From NCBI GenBank assembly GCA_039881145.1, contig JAYKKI010000037.1:21791501-21855500 (forward strand): 64,000 bases of DNA. Reading direction: 5' to 3'. How positions within the stretch are numbered: the first letter of the stretch is position 1; each line of letters starts with the position of its first letter. Below are positions 53,231 through 64,000 of the stretch, piece by piece. This DNA comes from Druceiella hillmani (taxonomy: Eukaryota; Arthropoda; Insecta; Lepidoptera; Hepialidae). The notes under the pieces are model-generated. The model was not told where the DNA came from and made no database searches. It saw only the letters and a list, made by a program, of their open reading frames with translations. The position numbers were made by a program, and so were the translations under genes.

Positions 53231-55585
53231 CCTTGCAATAAACAGGCACACAGTAAAATGAACAAACATTGAAAGAAAAAATATTTTCTGGTTTCAAATT
53301 TTTTTTTTTTCAATACTTTAATTTACAGAGTGGTGAATTCTGAATCTTATTATATAATATAATATTAACTGGTTTGTAATTTCAGCAAAAATTAAACCTT
53401 ATAGATTCATTTCTCACGGAAAATTTTACAAACTTAATGTTAAATTTTGGCTTGCGTGACGGATATTCGAAAATAAAATTTTATTCAAGGATAAGGGAAT
53501 TAATATTATTCTTACAGAATTAAAATGTATTTTGTAATGCAATCAATGTCACCCACTAAACACATTTTTTTTTAAATTAGAAAAACTTATAAGCATATTA
53601 GGTCTGCAAGAAAAAACTTGCATACCTATATTTTAAAATCTTTCATAATTTTACTTAAAACTTAAGATCCATTAGAATCCGAATTTATTTTAGTTCAAGT
53701 CGTATATTGTGTTAAAACCTAAACTACATATTAAAACTTATATTACATATAAAAATTCCTAAGCCAACCAGTATTAAATACCAAAATTATTTAAATATCG
53801 ACAGCTTTGTTGCCAAACAATTTTTCTTTAATAATTTCGTCTCCTAATTTTCCACTTAATTTGTGAAAGAAGAAATTAGACTAAATATAACAGAAATCAG
53901 TATTTCAGGAGCTTTCACAGATACTCGACACTAATATTTCCTGAAATTTTAATTATATCCGTCATTTAACCATCTAAAATGTTTGATATAGAATTTGATT
54001 GCTTTCCCTATAGATTAATCTTTAATTACATTTCCGTGATGTCATTTCTATTCTCTTCATCAATTCTATTCTGTAAACTGTGAAAAGCGACGAATAAATA
54101 TTCGGAAACACTTTTTTTTTTTTAACGTTTATTGATTCCGATTTTATTTTCCCTCTTATTAATATTTGAAGTAAAAGTTTAATATTACTTAGAAAATTGC
54201 AATGCGGCTTTTTATTTTGGTTGAAGAATTAAAAAAATTCTCTCAATTTTAGGTTTATATCTTATTCTTTCATGGAATTAAAAGCCTGGGGGAATGCTAT
54301 ATATTCATACATACATGAATATGCAGTATTCTCCCAATTAGAAAATGTTATTCGGAGTTTTCGAGTACGAACCGGTAAGAAAATATTTGATATGCTAATT
54401 GAAAAATAACACGAAAAGTACCCCAATTTCATGAGATTCGACTACATTTACCAATAGTATTCAAATTTACGTAACCTACTTTATTTTGAAATAATTATCA
54501 TTAATGTCTGAAGTTATGATTATTTATCATATGTTGGTGATGCAAAAATGTATCCCATATTAATTTTGATTCTCGGTTTTAAAGACGTTTGAAAGAAGAA
54601 ATTGAAAATGAGACACATTCTATCATAATGAGTCTATTGTAGGTATATCATTTTCTTTTAATTTCAACTTTTATTGGCTTAAATAAATATATGGACTTAT
54701 TTTGTCAATGACTTTTGCATCATTTTATTTTTTTTTATTTTGGACAACAAATTTTATTTTTATTTTTTTAATATTTCTGTAACCTAAAACTTACTAACTA
54801 CAATATCATATATACTCGAAATGATATACAGATATGGTATATATCTCTCTCTCCAAAATGATGGAACACACACATCTACATTAGTAATACGGAACACACA
54901 CATCTACAAATTGCAATGCAATAGAGTGATTAATTTTGTGGTTTTGTAAATTAGTTTCTTCCGGCGGAGAAATGCCCATAATATAATTATCATTAATTAT
55001 TATTAAATGCTTTTTTTTCGTTGTTTCGGAATAAAAAATTTGCGCGTTGCATTGCATTCTTCATAAAAAAATATTTCATATTATTTATTAAAGTCGACGT
55101 CCTTTAATGTTCAATAAAACAGGAAAAATATGAAATTTTTTTATCAAAACTTCAAATTTTTCTTTTCACCACATACTACTGTGCCTGTTAAACTGTGTGT
55201 TGACTGTTAATGTAATACTGCTGTCAGAATCTGCATAGTATTGTTCGACAGAATTCCAGAAAGCAAAAAAATCGTTTCATTTAAATGATACTAAATTTCT
55301 TTTCGTAGATGTTTTACTTTTAACAAAAATGTAAATTTAATAATAAATTAATTAAGTTTTTTTTATATTTTCCCATCTTTGCGACTTTGATTTAAACGTA
55401 CTTTTAAGTAGTTCTTTTGTAAATATGCTGCGGACTGGAAAATGTTTTGGATTTTTTGGACATTTTTCATTAGCCATAAAGTTACATAAATAACAAACAA
55501 CGATATATAGTCCTCTGTCTTTCATCGATGAAAATTCATCGATGAACCCCTGAAAATTAATATATAAATATATGTACATAAACAC
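53231..55585. other. Intergenic; no gene seen
   Basis: Long AT-rich stretch. A 21-bp segment (acacacacatctacaaattg-like) is repeated near 54866-54908. No coding sequence is recognised; the minus frame at 55352-55591 starts inside a microsatellite and has no domain. Confidence 0.5.
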
Positions 55586-55608
55586 ACACATATATATATT
55601 TGTACAAA

Positions 55609-55679
<71 letters not shown>
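55586..55679. repeat. (TA)n microsatellite
   Basis: TA repeat with an acacacaca-like start and a few interruptions. Confidence 0.96.
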
Positions 55680-55680
<1 letters not shown>

Positions 55681-56212
55681 GCGAACATATTTAACATTTT
55701 TATACCGACTTTTTGTATTTACTTAATGTTTATTTTTAAAAACAAAGGATTATAAATTGGTATAAATCAGAATATAAGTAGTTAATAACATATAAATTTC
55801 ATTCTCATTTTTTATTGTAAATACACTGATAACAAATTATGTATAAAAGAAACATTATAGAAATATTTTAGATGAAGTTGTTGAGATTATTAAGTACACC
55901 CAATACCTTTTTTGAAATGTTTCCATAAATTTTAAACTTTATTTTAATTTGGTTCCGAAACCCCTACTTTTTTAAAAATATTTTACCTTATCTAGTTCGG
56001 AAGGTACATCCGACAAAACTGATTTGGTATTCTCGCACGTATAATTATTAGGCTTGTTTTTAATTTTGCGTAAAGTGAATTATGTTTTTATTCTAATTTT
56101 TTATTGTTGCAAAATTAAATGGCAAATAAAAATTAATAAAACTGTATATTGTAATGGCATCTACGTAAAATTTTCACATGTACATTAAAATAATTTTATA
56201 GTTTTCTTTTTG
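55680..56212. other. Intergenic; no gene seen
   Basis: AT-rich, no frame or repeat of note. Confidence 0.45.
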
Positions 56213-56214
56213 TA

Positions 56215-56271
<57 letters not shown>

Positions 56272-56346
56272 CAGATATATATATGTATATATATACATAT
56301 ATACATGTATACGTATATATACATGTGTGTATGTGTTTGTGTGTTT
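56213..56346. repeat. Compound (TA)n / TACA / (TG)n microsatellite
   Basis: TA repeat that degenerates into tatacatg-type repeats and ends in gtgtgtatgtgtttgtgtgt. Confidence 0.95.
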
Positions 56347-57418
56347 TAACTAATTAAAATTTTTAAAACTGAAACTAAAATTTCGAACGAATATCTTTAA
56401 CTAAAAAGGAAAAGAATATTTCTGCTTCTACGAACTCAAGAATCAAACGAAAAAGACGAGAAATACTAGAAGGTCAAACATTAAAATATATATATATACA
56501 CGTATACCGGACAGGTGAAAGTTGAAATACACTTTTGACTAATTAACAAATTATTTCAGCCATGGCTTCTAATATGTATTCTCCTATCTTTCTTCTTGTT
56601 ATAAAAATAATATTTTTTCTTGGAATTTAATTTATACGTTTCTTTTTACTTCATGAATAATGTTTATAATTTCTAATATAACGTCATAAAACATATGTAC
56701 AATAAACATATATTAAATTGGTAAGAAAGGAACCATTCTTTCTATTTTCTAACATTTTTTCATTTTTAATTATACACGCTCCAGTAAAATATATAAAAAT
56801 TTGTTAATTTCAACTAACTTGATATATATTCGTATTTCATGAGATAAAAAGCATGAAAAAAAAATGGTGAATATATATATGTATATTTTTTTGGATAAAA
56901 ATCAGCGAGGTAAACTTTAATTAGTTATTTATAAATTTCCGCACTTTCAGAATAAAAACACATATAGACATTCTTCTCAAGTTGTGGTTAATCAATTAAT
57001 AGATTAATTATATATTCAATTATTTTAATATAAACTATATTTGACGTAAAGAATCCCTGGAAGTATTCTAGGATTGTTTGATCGTTAAATTATTCCATAA
57101 AATTTTGTGTGTCGGACCGACGTGTTCTTCCTAAGAAAAATAAATATGAGAACTTACAAAAATAGGTCTCGTGCTTATGATTTGAATCCATTTTGAATTA
57201 AATTAATTTGATGTTTTTTTATGTATCTGGAGATTTTATTATTGTTACTGTAGTTAGATATGGTCAAGGCGTGAAATCAAATTAGAAAAGGATGCTATAT
57301 TTACTGTCTCGAGAAAATCAAATACCATTAAGCGATAAATCAATGAAAGTCGGCTTTAGATTATGAATCTAAAATCAATTCATTTAACTACAAATTATTA
57401 AGCTGAGGCGGTAGAAAT
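56347..57418. other. Intergenic; no gene seen
   Basis: No supported feature other than small TA tracts near 56486 and 56872. Confidence 0.45.
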
Positions 57419-57511
57419 ACACACACACACATATATATACTTATTTATACATACGCGTAGCCACACGCACCCGTGATGACTGTGATTTTAAGTTATTTAT
57501 ATACACATGTG

Positions 57512-57564
<53 letters not shown>

Positions 57565-57612
57565 ATATATATATATATATATAAATATATAAATATATAA
57601 ATATACACACAT
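57419..57612. repeat. Compound (AC)n / (TA)n microsatellite
   Basis: An AC run at 57419-57430, then interrupted AT/AC sequence, then a long TA tract at about 57500-57612 with tatataaa spacing at its end. Confidence 0.93.
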
Positions 57613-58114
57613 GTATATATTCAGATCACAGGTCTACAATGAATTTCCCCCTTCAGATTTAATGCCTGTTTTGATAGATTTTGGGGCGCCGGTTACGGGG
57701 AAAATGCTAAAAAATTCCATCACGTCAGAATTTTTAGTTATTTAGCATAGTTTTTTTTATCAAAAGTACCTAGACCTACCTTGTCAAGAATTTATATTTT
57801 ATTTTAATTGTTTCTTATTGCATAAAAAACATACTGAATAGTTGCAGTAGACAACAATGAATAGGTTTCCATAAATAGTTAAATAGAATGTAATTAACTA
57901 AGTGACATACCCTTATTATTAGAAAAAAGTGAATTTTTAAGTCTTTTTTTGAAGACCTTACTTAACCGTAATTAACTTAAATAATTAGGAGAGGGTTAAT
58001 GAGGGTAGGTTGATGGATTTTTTTATAAATAGCAACATCATTGTTTTTACAAAATCAGCACATCCATGCAATTCGTAACGCTCACTTAAATGATGTCATC
58101 GTGAAAATGTTTAA
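57613..58114. other. Flank between the microsatellite and the pseudogene
   Basis: A GC-richer phrase near 57680-57720 (ttttggggcgccggttacgg) has no assignable origin. The rest is plain AT-rich sequence. No promoter can be argued for. Confidence 0.4.
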
Positions 58115-59767
58115 ACTCACGGGACAATTATTGTTATATTTGTAGGCAGCTTATGCTGACAAAACAGCAGCATAACATTGTCGAATTCATAAGTAATGTT
58201 TATGACGTGTATTTCGGTCTAGCAATCGTTAACCAAGACAAACACTAGGTCCCACATAAAGTTTGTGCGACATGCGTTCGTGAACTTCGAAAGTGATCAA
58301 AAGGGCAGAAGAGTACCTTTGCAGTAACAGTGAAAGAGTACTTTTACAGTCACCTATGTTATGAAGAGAATCTCAGAATTACACCGAATACTGTTGTTTT
58401 GCTGTTGCGAGACTACAGGTTAGAATTCTAAAATGAAAAAGGACTTGGTACATCTGACCATGCAATCGGTAACGCACACGGTGCATCACCGGAGGGGATG
58501 GCCCTCCATATTTGGAATCAATGCAAGCTGAAGACATGAGCAGTGATGTTGAAGAGGTATTTCAACTTGAAGCTCAATTTGAGCTAAGCGCAAGTTTAAC
58601 ACAATTATTTCCACAGTCAGAACTGAACAACATAAAGAGAGATCTGAGCCTGCCAAAAGATGCAGCTGAACTCATCGGATCAACGCTATTGGAAAAGAAT
58701 ATGCTTGCTCTTGGTACCTTGTTTTCTTGGTACCGCAAGAGAGAAAAAGACTTTGTACCATATTTTGCTGAAGACCGTGATCTAGTGTATTGCAAAGACA
58801 TTCCTGGCTTATTGAAAATGTTTAACATCCAATATGACGCGAACGCATGGAGATTGTTCATAGACTCATTAAAGCAAAGTTTGAAAACAGTCCTTTTGCA
58901 TAAAGGCAAAAAGTACGCTTCACTGTCAGTCGCCCGTTCTGTATACTTGAAAGAATGCTACGACAATTTGAAAAATGAGTTTGACAAAAATAAAGTACGT
59001 ACAACACGGTTGGATGGTCTGTGGAAATATGAAAGTTGTAAGTTTGCTGTTCGGTCAAAAAGGTGGCTTTACAAAATACCCTTGAATAAGAAAGAGTGGC
59101 TACCGAGGACTGAACTAGTTCTTGGAACCAAAAATGTTGTGAGAGAAAATCTAGTCCCTCAGGGTAAAGTTCTGCTACCCCATTTACACATAAAATTGGG
59201 AATGATGAAACAATTTGCGAAGGCGCTGAATAAAGAAGGAGAAGGTTTTAAATATCTACGTCAGATTTTTCCGTCTCTATCTGAAGTTAAAGTGAAAGAA
59301 GATATTATCGTTGACCCGGACATAAGAAAATATGTGCAGGTCAAAACTTTCGATGAAAAATTAAGTGAAATAAAATTAGAAGCCTGAAAATCTTTTAAAA
59401 ATTATGTCCGTGTCAAAACTTTCCATAAAAAATTAAGTGACATAAAATTAGAAGCCTAAAAATATTTTACGGAAGTAGTGAACAATTTCCTAGGAAACCA
59501 TAAAAACCCAAATTTACGGAAATTGTAAGAATATGATTGAAAATTTGGGAAAAATGGAATGTTCAATGAGCATTAAACTTCACTTCTTTAATTCGCACTT
59601 GGACTATTTTTCTGATAACTTGAGACCTGTAAGTAATGATGAAAAGTTTCGTCAGCATTTGAAAGACATAGACCGTCGCTATTAGGGAATTTGTAATAAA
59701 ACGATGATGGCAGACTATTGTTGGTTACAGCGGGATGAAAATGTATATAATTTATCACGGCAATAAA
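58115..59767 (+). pseudogene. Rearranged pseudogene of an uncharacterised, multicopy arthropod protein family
   Basis: The largest open frame of the window (58512-59387, 291 codons) is the middle of a longer decayed gene. N-terminal part: DNYCYICRQ (58123-58149) and VPHKVCATCVRELRK (58249-58293) give two C-x2-C pairs, as in this family's zinc-binding start, with stops between. Middle: LPKDAAELIGS, FSWYRKREKDF and WRLFIDSLKQSLKTVLL are typical. At 59005-59082 the family's sequence continues in the +1 frame (HGWMVCGNMKVVSLLFGQ), so the open frame there is out of register. A stretch that carries cysteines in relatives is deleted right after it, and the original frame resumes at KKEWLPR, then LPHLHIKLGMMKQF. 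After the TGA, SIKLHFFNSHLDYF and MMADYCWLQRDENVY (59569-59747), with a TAG between them, are the family's C-terminus. Function is unknown to me. Family relatives are often annotated only as uncharacterised; the lack of introns and the copy number suggest spread by a mobile element or as retrocopies. Confidence 0.85.
59327..59470 (+). repeat. 72-bp in-frame tandem duplication inside the pseudogene
   Basis: The segment with gtcaaaactttc starting at 59340 recurs starting at 59412, exactly 72 bp (24 codons) on, followed both times by aaaattaagtga, then ataaaattagaagcct. Both copies end in a stop (TGA, then TAA). Several substitutions separate them. Confidence 0.88.
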
Positions 59768-61624
59768 ATGTTGAATAACAACATGAAAAAAATATGCAAT
59801 TACAATATTTAAACGTATTTTTTGCAACTGTGATAACTGTGAAAAATAGACCAAAGGAATAAATGTACATGTTTAATATTTATCAAAGATATTGCCATTT
59901 ACTGATCCTGGATAACGACGCCCTTATTTTTGTATTGCAAATTATTGATGTTAAAAATAGATGTGATCTTCAATAATAGATAAAGTCGCGTAAAGCTACG
60001 CATTTATTACTTTTGGAAAATGTATTATTTAATTTGTGAAGGCCTAGGGTAATACTAATTGTCGAGGCAGAGTTAGACGTATACCTAAACTTATTTTATA
60101 CTATTTGTTCATTGTGGTAAAAACGAGCGTTCATCGGTGTTATTAAACAATTAACTTTTGTACTTTATTATTTATACAGAAACAGTAATTAAAACAAATT
60201 ACTTTCATTTCGCCCTCCCCTTGATTTGGTGGTATAGATTAAATGCGATAAGGGATTTTTTAGTTACAGGCACTAAGCAAAAATTACTAAAGGTATTTTA
60301 CCAAAATTTAATACAAATTTAATAGCTTAGAATTTTACAAATAAAGTAAAGTTGTGTCATTCTAAGACAAATACGAAATAACAACCGTAAAATATTAGCC
60401 GTTCGAAAATTATAAATACACAGAAAAACCCAAATGCCCTAAACCTCTATGAAAAAAGGCGCATTCTTTTTCTCTAAACATATTTAGAAAAAAAGAACGC
60501 GCGTTTTTTGACAATAACGTGTCAAAATAATTTGTGGCAATGCTTCCAACTAACTCCAAATTATAAAGTTATAGACATTAGGATGTGTCCGTATGCACAT
60601 ACGTACGCACGCTGGCTTGCAAGTCCACACACAAACACAAATATACACTTGAAAATTTCGTTTTCTAACCTACATTTATAGTTTTTAGCCCCAAAATATT
60701 AACAAGAAATCGAAGTAAAACGATTTCGAAATTAGATTTAAAATCGAACGCGAAATATTAATGCTCGTGTCGTTTCTGTTTAAAATAACCTATCTTTGGA
60801 AATACCATTAACAATGCGTATTATCGATCTCGTATGTTACTAATGTCAAGCATTAATTTGTGCGAAGAACTCGGAAGCAAATCCATCTATAAAGAGTAAT
60901 ATTTGCATTTTTGTAATAAGCACTTCTGAAAATATTAATAAGGTTATTTGTGTTTTATAAAATATACCAGGAAATTTTAATTATATATCTCAGCTGTTCC
61001 CATTTTGATATTTTAGAAAAACCCAGCTAAGAGAATTAACAGTTATTAATGTTTTATGTAATTTAAAAGAGAAATTGAGAATCGATGCTAGGTTGAAAAT
61101 TTTCTTGCGATATTCATAATTGAAAGAGGAGATGAAAATATGGCAATTAAAAATATCCTTTTTAATTCTTTACTTTCTTGAAAAAAAAATTGTGCCATAT
61201 ATAATAAACTTATATATAATATAATAAATGCGTTTTTGATACGTTTCTGACAATTGTAATCTCCAATATCCTACGTTTACAATTCTACTGATAACTTGGT
61301 ACGTTATTATAACAATAGCTGCAAGAAAATCTCTTACCTCTCTCTTAATATATTACATATCTACAAATATTTGAATAAATTATATCCATGTTAAATTATT
61401 CTGATTTTGAATTGTGTGTATCAACTGAAAGAAAGGAAATAAATATAGACTTTGTTTCTATTTCCACTAAAATTATCAATAGCTGGTTCTGCTAAAATTG
61501 TTTATGAATATTATATTATACTGTTTTATTTTCTTACACACTTTCTAAATATTACAGTAATTAATATTAATTATATTATTACAGTAATTAATATTAATAT
61601 AAAAAAAATTCATTAAAAGCATTA
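59768..61624. other. Intergenic; no gene seen
   Basis: Contains the hairpin at 60459-60502 and, at about 61553-61600, a tandem pair of the motif attacagtaattaatatta. No coding sequence is recognised. Confidence 0.5.
60459..60502. repeat. Inverted repeat, 20-bp arms with two mismatches
   Basis: gcgcattctttttctctaaa (60459-60478) pairs with 60483-60502 across a four-base loop; the gcgc ends make it stand out from AT-rich chance hairpins. Confidence 0.72.
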
Positions 61625-62990
61625 ATATATTATTTATATTTAGGGTAAGGACCGACTAAAGCAGTGTAAGCCTCCTTCAATGCTTTCCATTCTTATCTTT
61701 CTCTTGCTAGACTAGGCCACATTTTTTTCAGATATTTTTGCTACGTCATCTCTCCAACGTTTTAACGGTCTGCCTTTCCTTCATTTTTTATAGGGAGGAA
61801 ACCAGTTTGTTGCAATTTGTGACTATCTTTTGTCTTTAGTTCTGTCAGTCATCCATTCCCATTTTAACTTCAGTGTGTGTTTTATTTTGTCTTTGGCTTT
61901 TGTCTTTTTTCCTGATCAACCTACTATTAACTCAATCTTTTAGTTTAACATTTAAGTATCTTCTTTCTCTCCCTCTTTGAAATGTTTCTTATTTGTGACC
62001 AGGTTTGGCAGCATAGGTTTTGGCAGCATAGGTGGTATGAAGCACATATTCACTGATTTTATTTTAAGCTTTGTCAGTATGGAGTCTTTAAATACGTCCT
62101 GCATGATGATTCTGATGATGATTTAAGATAGATATAATTGTCTACATATTCCAAAGAAATTGACTAGGATGTGATAGACGTTTTATGTATATTCGTCATA
62201 ACTTTTATCTAATCCTGATTTCTTTGAAGTCCCACTTTTCAACATTTCTCGTTAAGAGATTCCAGCATATGTTTCAGGTTTTCAAGTATTTCAGAGAGTA
62301 AAACTATATCATCTGCGAATCTTAAATGATATTTGCCGTTTAGGTTTAGTCCCAATCCTTCCACATTTACTTTTCTCAAAAACGATTCCAAAACTGCGGT
62401 GAACAATTTTGGTGAGAGCGGGTCACCCTGATTTACTTCTTGCTCTATAGGGAATGATGGTCCTTTTGTTTCTAAGTGTACTCGCGCCGTGCTATTATTA
62501 GATTATCTTGATTCTCTCTATGTAGACATAGTTTACTCCCTGATCATTTATTACTTGTCATATCGAGATTTGATTTTTGAGAAAAATTTAGAACAATATA
62601 TGAAAGCGACAGACAGAGTAAGTCATGTTTTTGTATATTTCCATTATCATTTTCAGTGTTTGTATGTGGTCCATAGTAGAAAAATTCTTCACGAAGCCTG
62701 CTTGCTCTACTGGTTGATTTTAGTCAATAAATTTCTTAATACATTTCAGCAAGATAGATGCGAAGACTTTATACATACACGATGTGAGGTTGATTCGTCC
62801 ATAAGTTGATAATAATTTTGCATCTCCCTTTTTAAACAAGAGTATTATTTCTGCACACATATATATTGTTCGGATAATTTGTTCTGTCTCAAAATTTTAT
62901 TGCATAGTTTTGTGAAGGGGATGATTAGTATCGCTCTATCATGTCGTTTGTGAAGCCATAGGTCTCTTTTCCGACACCAAATGTTTGGTT
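61625..62990 (-). mobile_element. Decayed RTE-clade non-LTR retrotransposon (reverse transcriptase to C-terminus)
   Basis: Read on the minus strand: KLCNKIL near 62920, AEIILLFKKGD at 62822-62854, EQAGFVKNFSTMDHI near 62670-62713, VNQGDPLSPKLFTAVLESF around 62385-62440, and HLRFADDIVLLSE at 62295-62330. Then, after several stops, come GRPLKRWRDDV at 61743-61774 and WKALKEAYTALVGPYPKYK ending near 61640. This is the order of reverse transcriptase motifs and the C-terminal tail of RTE-clade LINEs. The catalytic FADD box is intact, but stops and frame changes are frequent from the finger region to the tail. The endonuclease is not seen, so the copy is 5'-truncated, as usual for LINEs. The 3' end is close to 61625, where AT-rich sequence takes over. 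Confidence 0.88.
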
Positions 62991-63288
62991 AACAATTTCA
63001 GTGAATAGTTTATGAATATAAGTCTCAAAAACATACTGCTAGTATCAAGACAATCAATGTTAGATACACACATTATCTTTTTGTATTATCATCACCGTTC
63101 TCTGGAGTAAAAAGGAGAGCAAACAATTTTTGACCTGTCATTAGATAATCCTACATATAATTTAAATTAAAAATATTTCTATAAATTCATTCTATTATTT
63201 GCCATCTATATAAGAATTACATTAAACAAATAACCGTTAACAGCATATATAAATAAGTATTAACAACATTGTCATCAACTCACAATAA

Positions 63289-63289
<1 letters not shown>
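62991..63289. other. Upstream flank of the LINE; no clear feature
   Basis: May contain a little more of the LINE on the minus strand (up to about 63130), but no conserved motif can be read with confidence. Confidence 0.4.
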
Positions 63290-63340
<51 letters not shown>

Positions 63341-63342
63341 GT
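63290..63342. repeat. (AC)n(TA)n microsatellite
   Basis: About 30 bp of AC repeat followed by about 20 bp of TA repeat; the minus-strand frame through it is an artefact. Confidence 0.97.
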
Positions 63343-64000
63343 ATATAAATACGTCCAACTGAGCTTCAAAAATAAATATTATTGTATATCTACTCGTGTT
63401 ATTAAGCTGAAAACACTGTAAAAATTTTGCGAGCGATACACCCCGTCTTTGCCAGATCTCCATAATGTGCGCATAATATGAAAAAGATGTTCTCAAGATT
63501 TGCTGCAAAACATCGTAGGTAGAGCGGAAACTGTGACGGTCTCACATTCTTTTAACCAAACTTGCTTTCCGATGTGTTTCGTTGATGGAAAGAACTCTCT
63601 TTCTTGAGTCTTGAATGCTTTGAAGTTATCATATTAGTTATGAATGTATTGCAGAGCGAATAAAGACTCATATTTTAAATTCGATATGACAAAGTTTCGT
63701 AAGCCTTACAAAACATCGTTATAAATTTATGTTTCAAGAAGGTAAACGATCGATGAATTCATAGTAACTTAGCCTGGAATATAGTAAGAAAAGGCAAAAT
63801 ATAATGCCCACCTCACTTGTATATTTAAGGTAGCAGGAAATAAGCAAGGATTATTGAACCTTATAATTATTCTCACAAACTTTTTGAAAAAAATAATATA
63901 TCGTAAGCAACAAAAACTATATTTTAAAAAATTCATTGTAAACAATGATATTTTATTAATCGTATGGTTGGAAAAATTCTTCGACATTTCAATTCAATTT
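63343..64000. other. Right end of the window; no gene seen
   Basis: A GC-richer stretch at about 63410-63620 reads on the minus strand as a partly open frame without any domain that I know. The sequence runs off the window. Confidence 0.45.

Noticed and set aside
58574..59058. Minus-strand frames of 111 and 66 codons
   Set aside because: Antisense shadows of the plus-strand pseudogene, which has recognisable family motifs.
62489..62809. 106-codon plus-strand frame
   Set aside because: It is the antisense of the RTE reverse transcriptase, whose motifs read on the minus strand.

Overview
This looks like a gene-poor, very AT-rich stretch of an arthropod (most likely insect) nuclear genome. The basis is the base composition (by eye roughly three quarters A+T), many long (TA)n microsatellites, and the resident repeats: a BEL/Pao-type retroelement, an RTE-clade LINE, a Tc1/mariner-superfamily transposase, a tRNA-derived SINE, a foldback MITE, and a decayed copy of an uncharacterised protein family that I know mainly from arthropod genomes. 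The order or species cannot be fixed from sequence alone. I find no intact host gene, no rRNA or tRNA gene, no CRISPR array and no bacterial-type operon. Most short open frames are chance ORFs or translated (TA)n tracts (runs of alternating Ile and Tyr).

Layout. 1-8 kb: a dead Tc1/mariner-type transposase on the minus strand (about 2995-3725), then a BEL/Pao-like gag-protease remnant on the plus strand (about 5430-7190), followed by an unrecognised 137-codon open frame (7208-7618). 11.7-14.1 kb: a diverged satellite-like array alternating about 130-bp and 75-bp units, then a foldback MITE (13729-14131) with a detached arm upstream; a second, truncated MITE copy lies at 40.7-40.9 kb. 16-31 kb: microsatellites, scattered repeat fragments, a SINE (24.6 kb) and a hairpin-bearing tandem repeat (31.2-31.6 kb). 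34.9 kb: a small GC-richer block with splice-like borders. 44.7 kb: a second SINE copy in the opposite orientation. 46.4-46.9 kb: an old tandem duplication with a period of about 266 bp. 48.5-48.9 kb: an unrecognised 135-codon open frame. 55-58 kb: more microsatellites. 58.1-59.8 kb: the most gene-like item, a pseudogene of the arthropod family, with two N-terminal C-x2-C pairs, a frame-shifted central segment, a deletion that removes a cysteine-containing stretch, a 72-bp in-frame tandem duplication, and a still readable C-terminus. 61.6-63.0 kb: an antisense RTE reverse transcriptase with its catalytic FADD box intact but with many stops.

The window is best read as intergenic or intronic sequence built from layers of old mobile elements. 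Nothing acts together as a pathway. I did not find an exciting new multi-gene system; the items most worth a second look are the SINE family, the two satellite-like arrays, the three D-to-N changes at the catalytic positions of the transposase, and the rearranged pseudogene.
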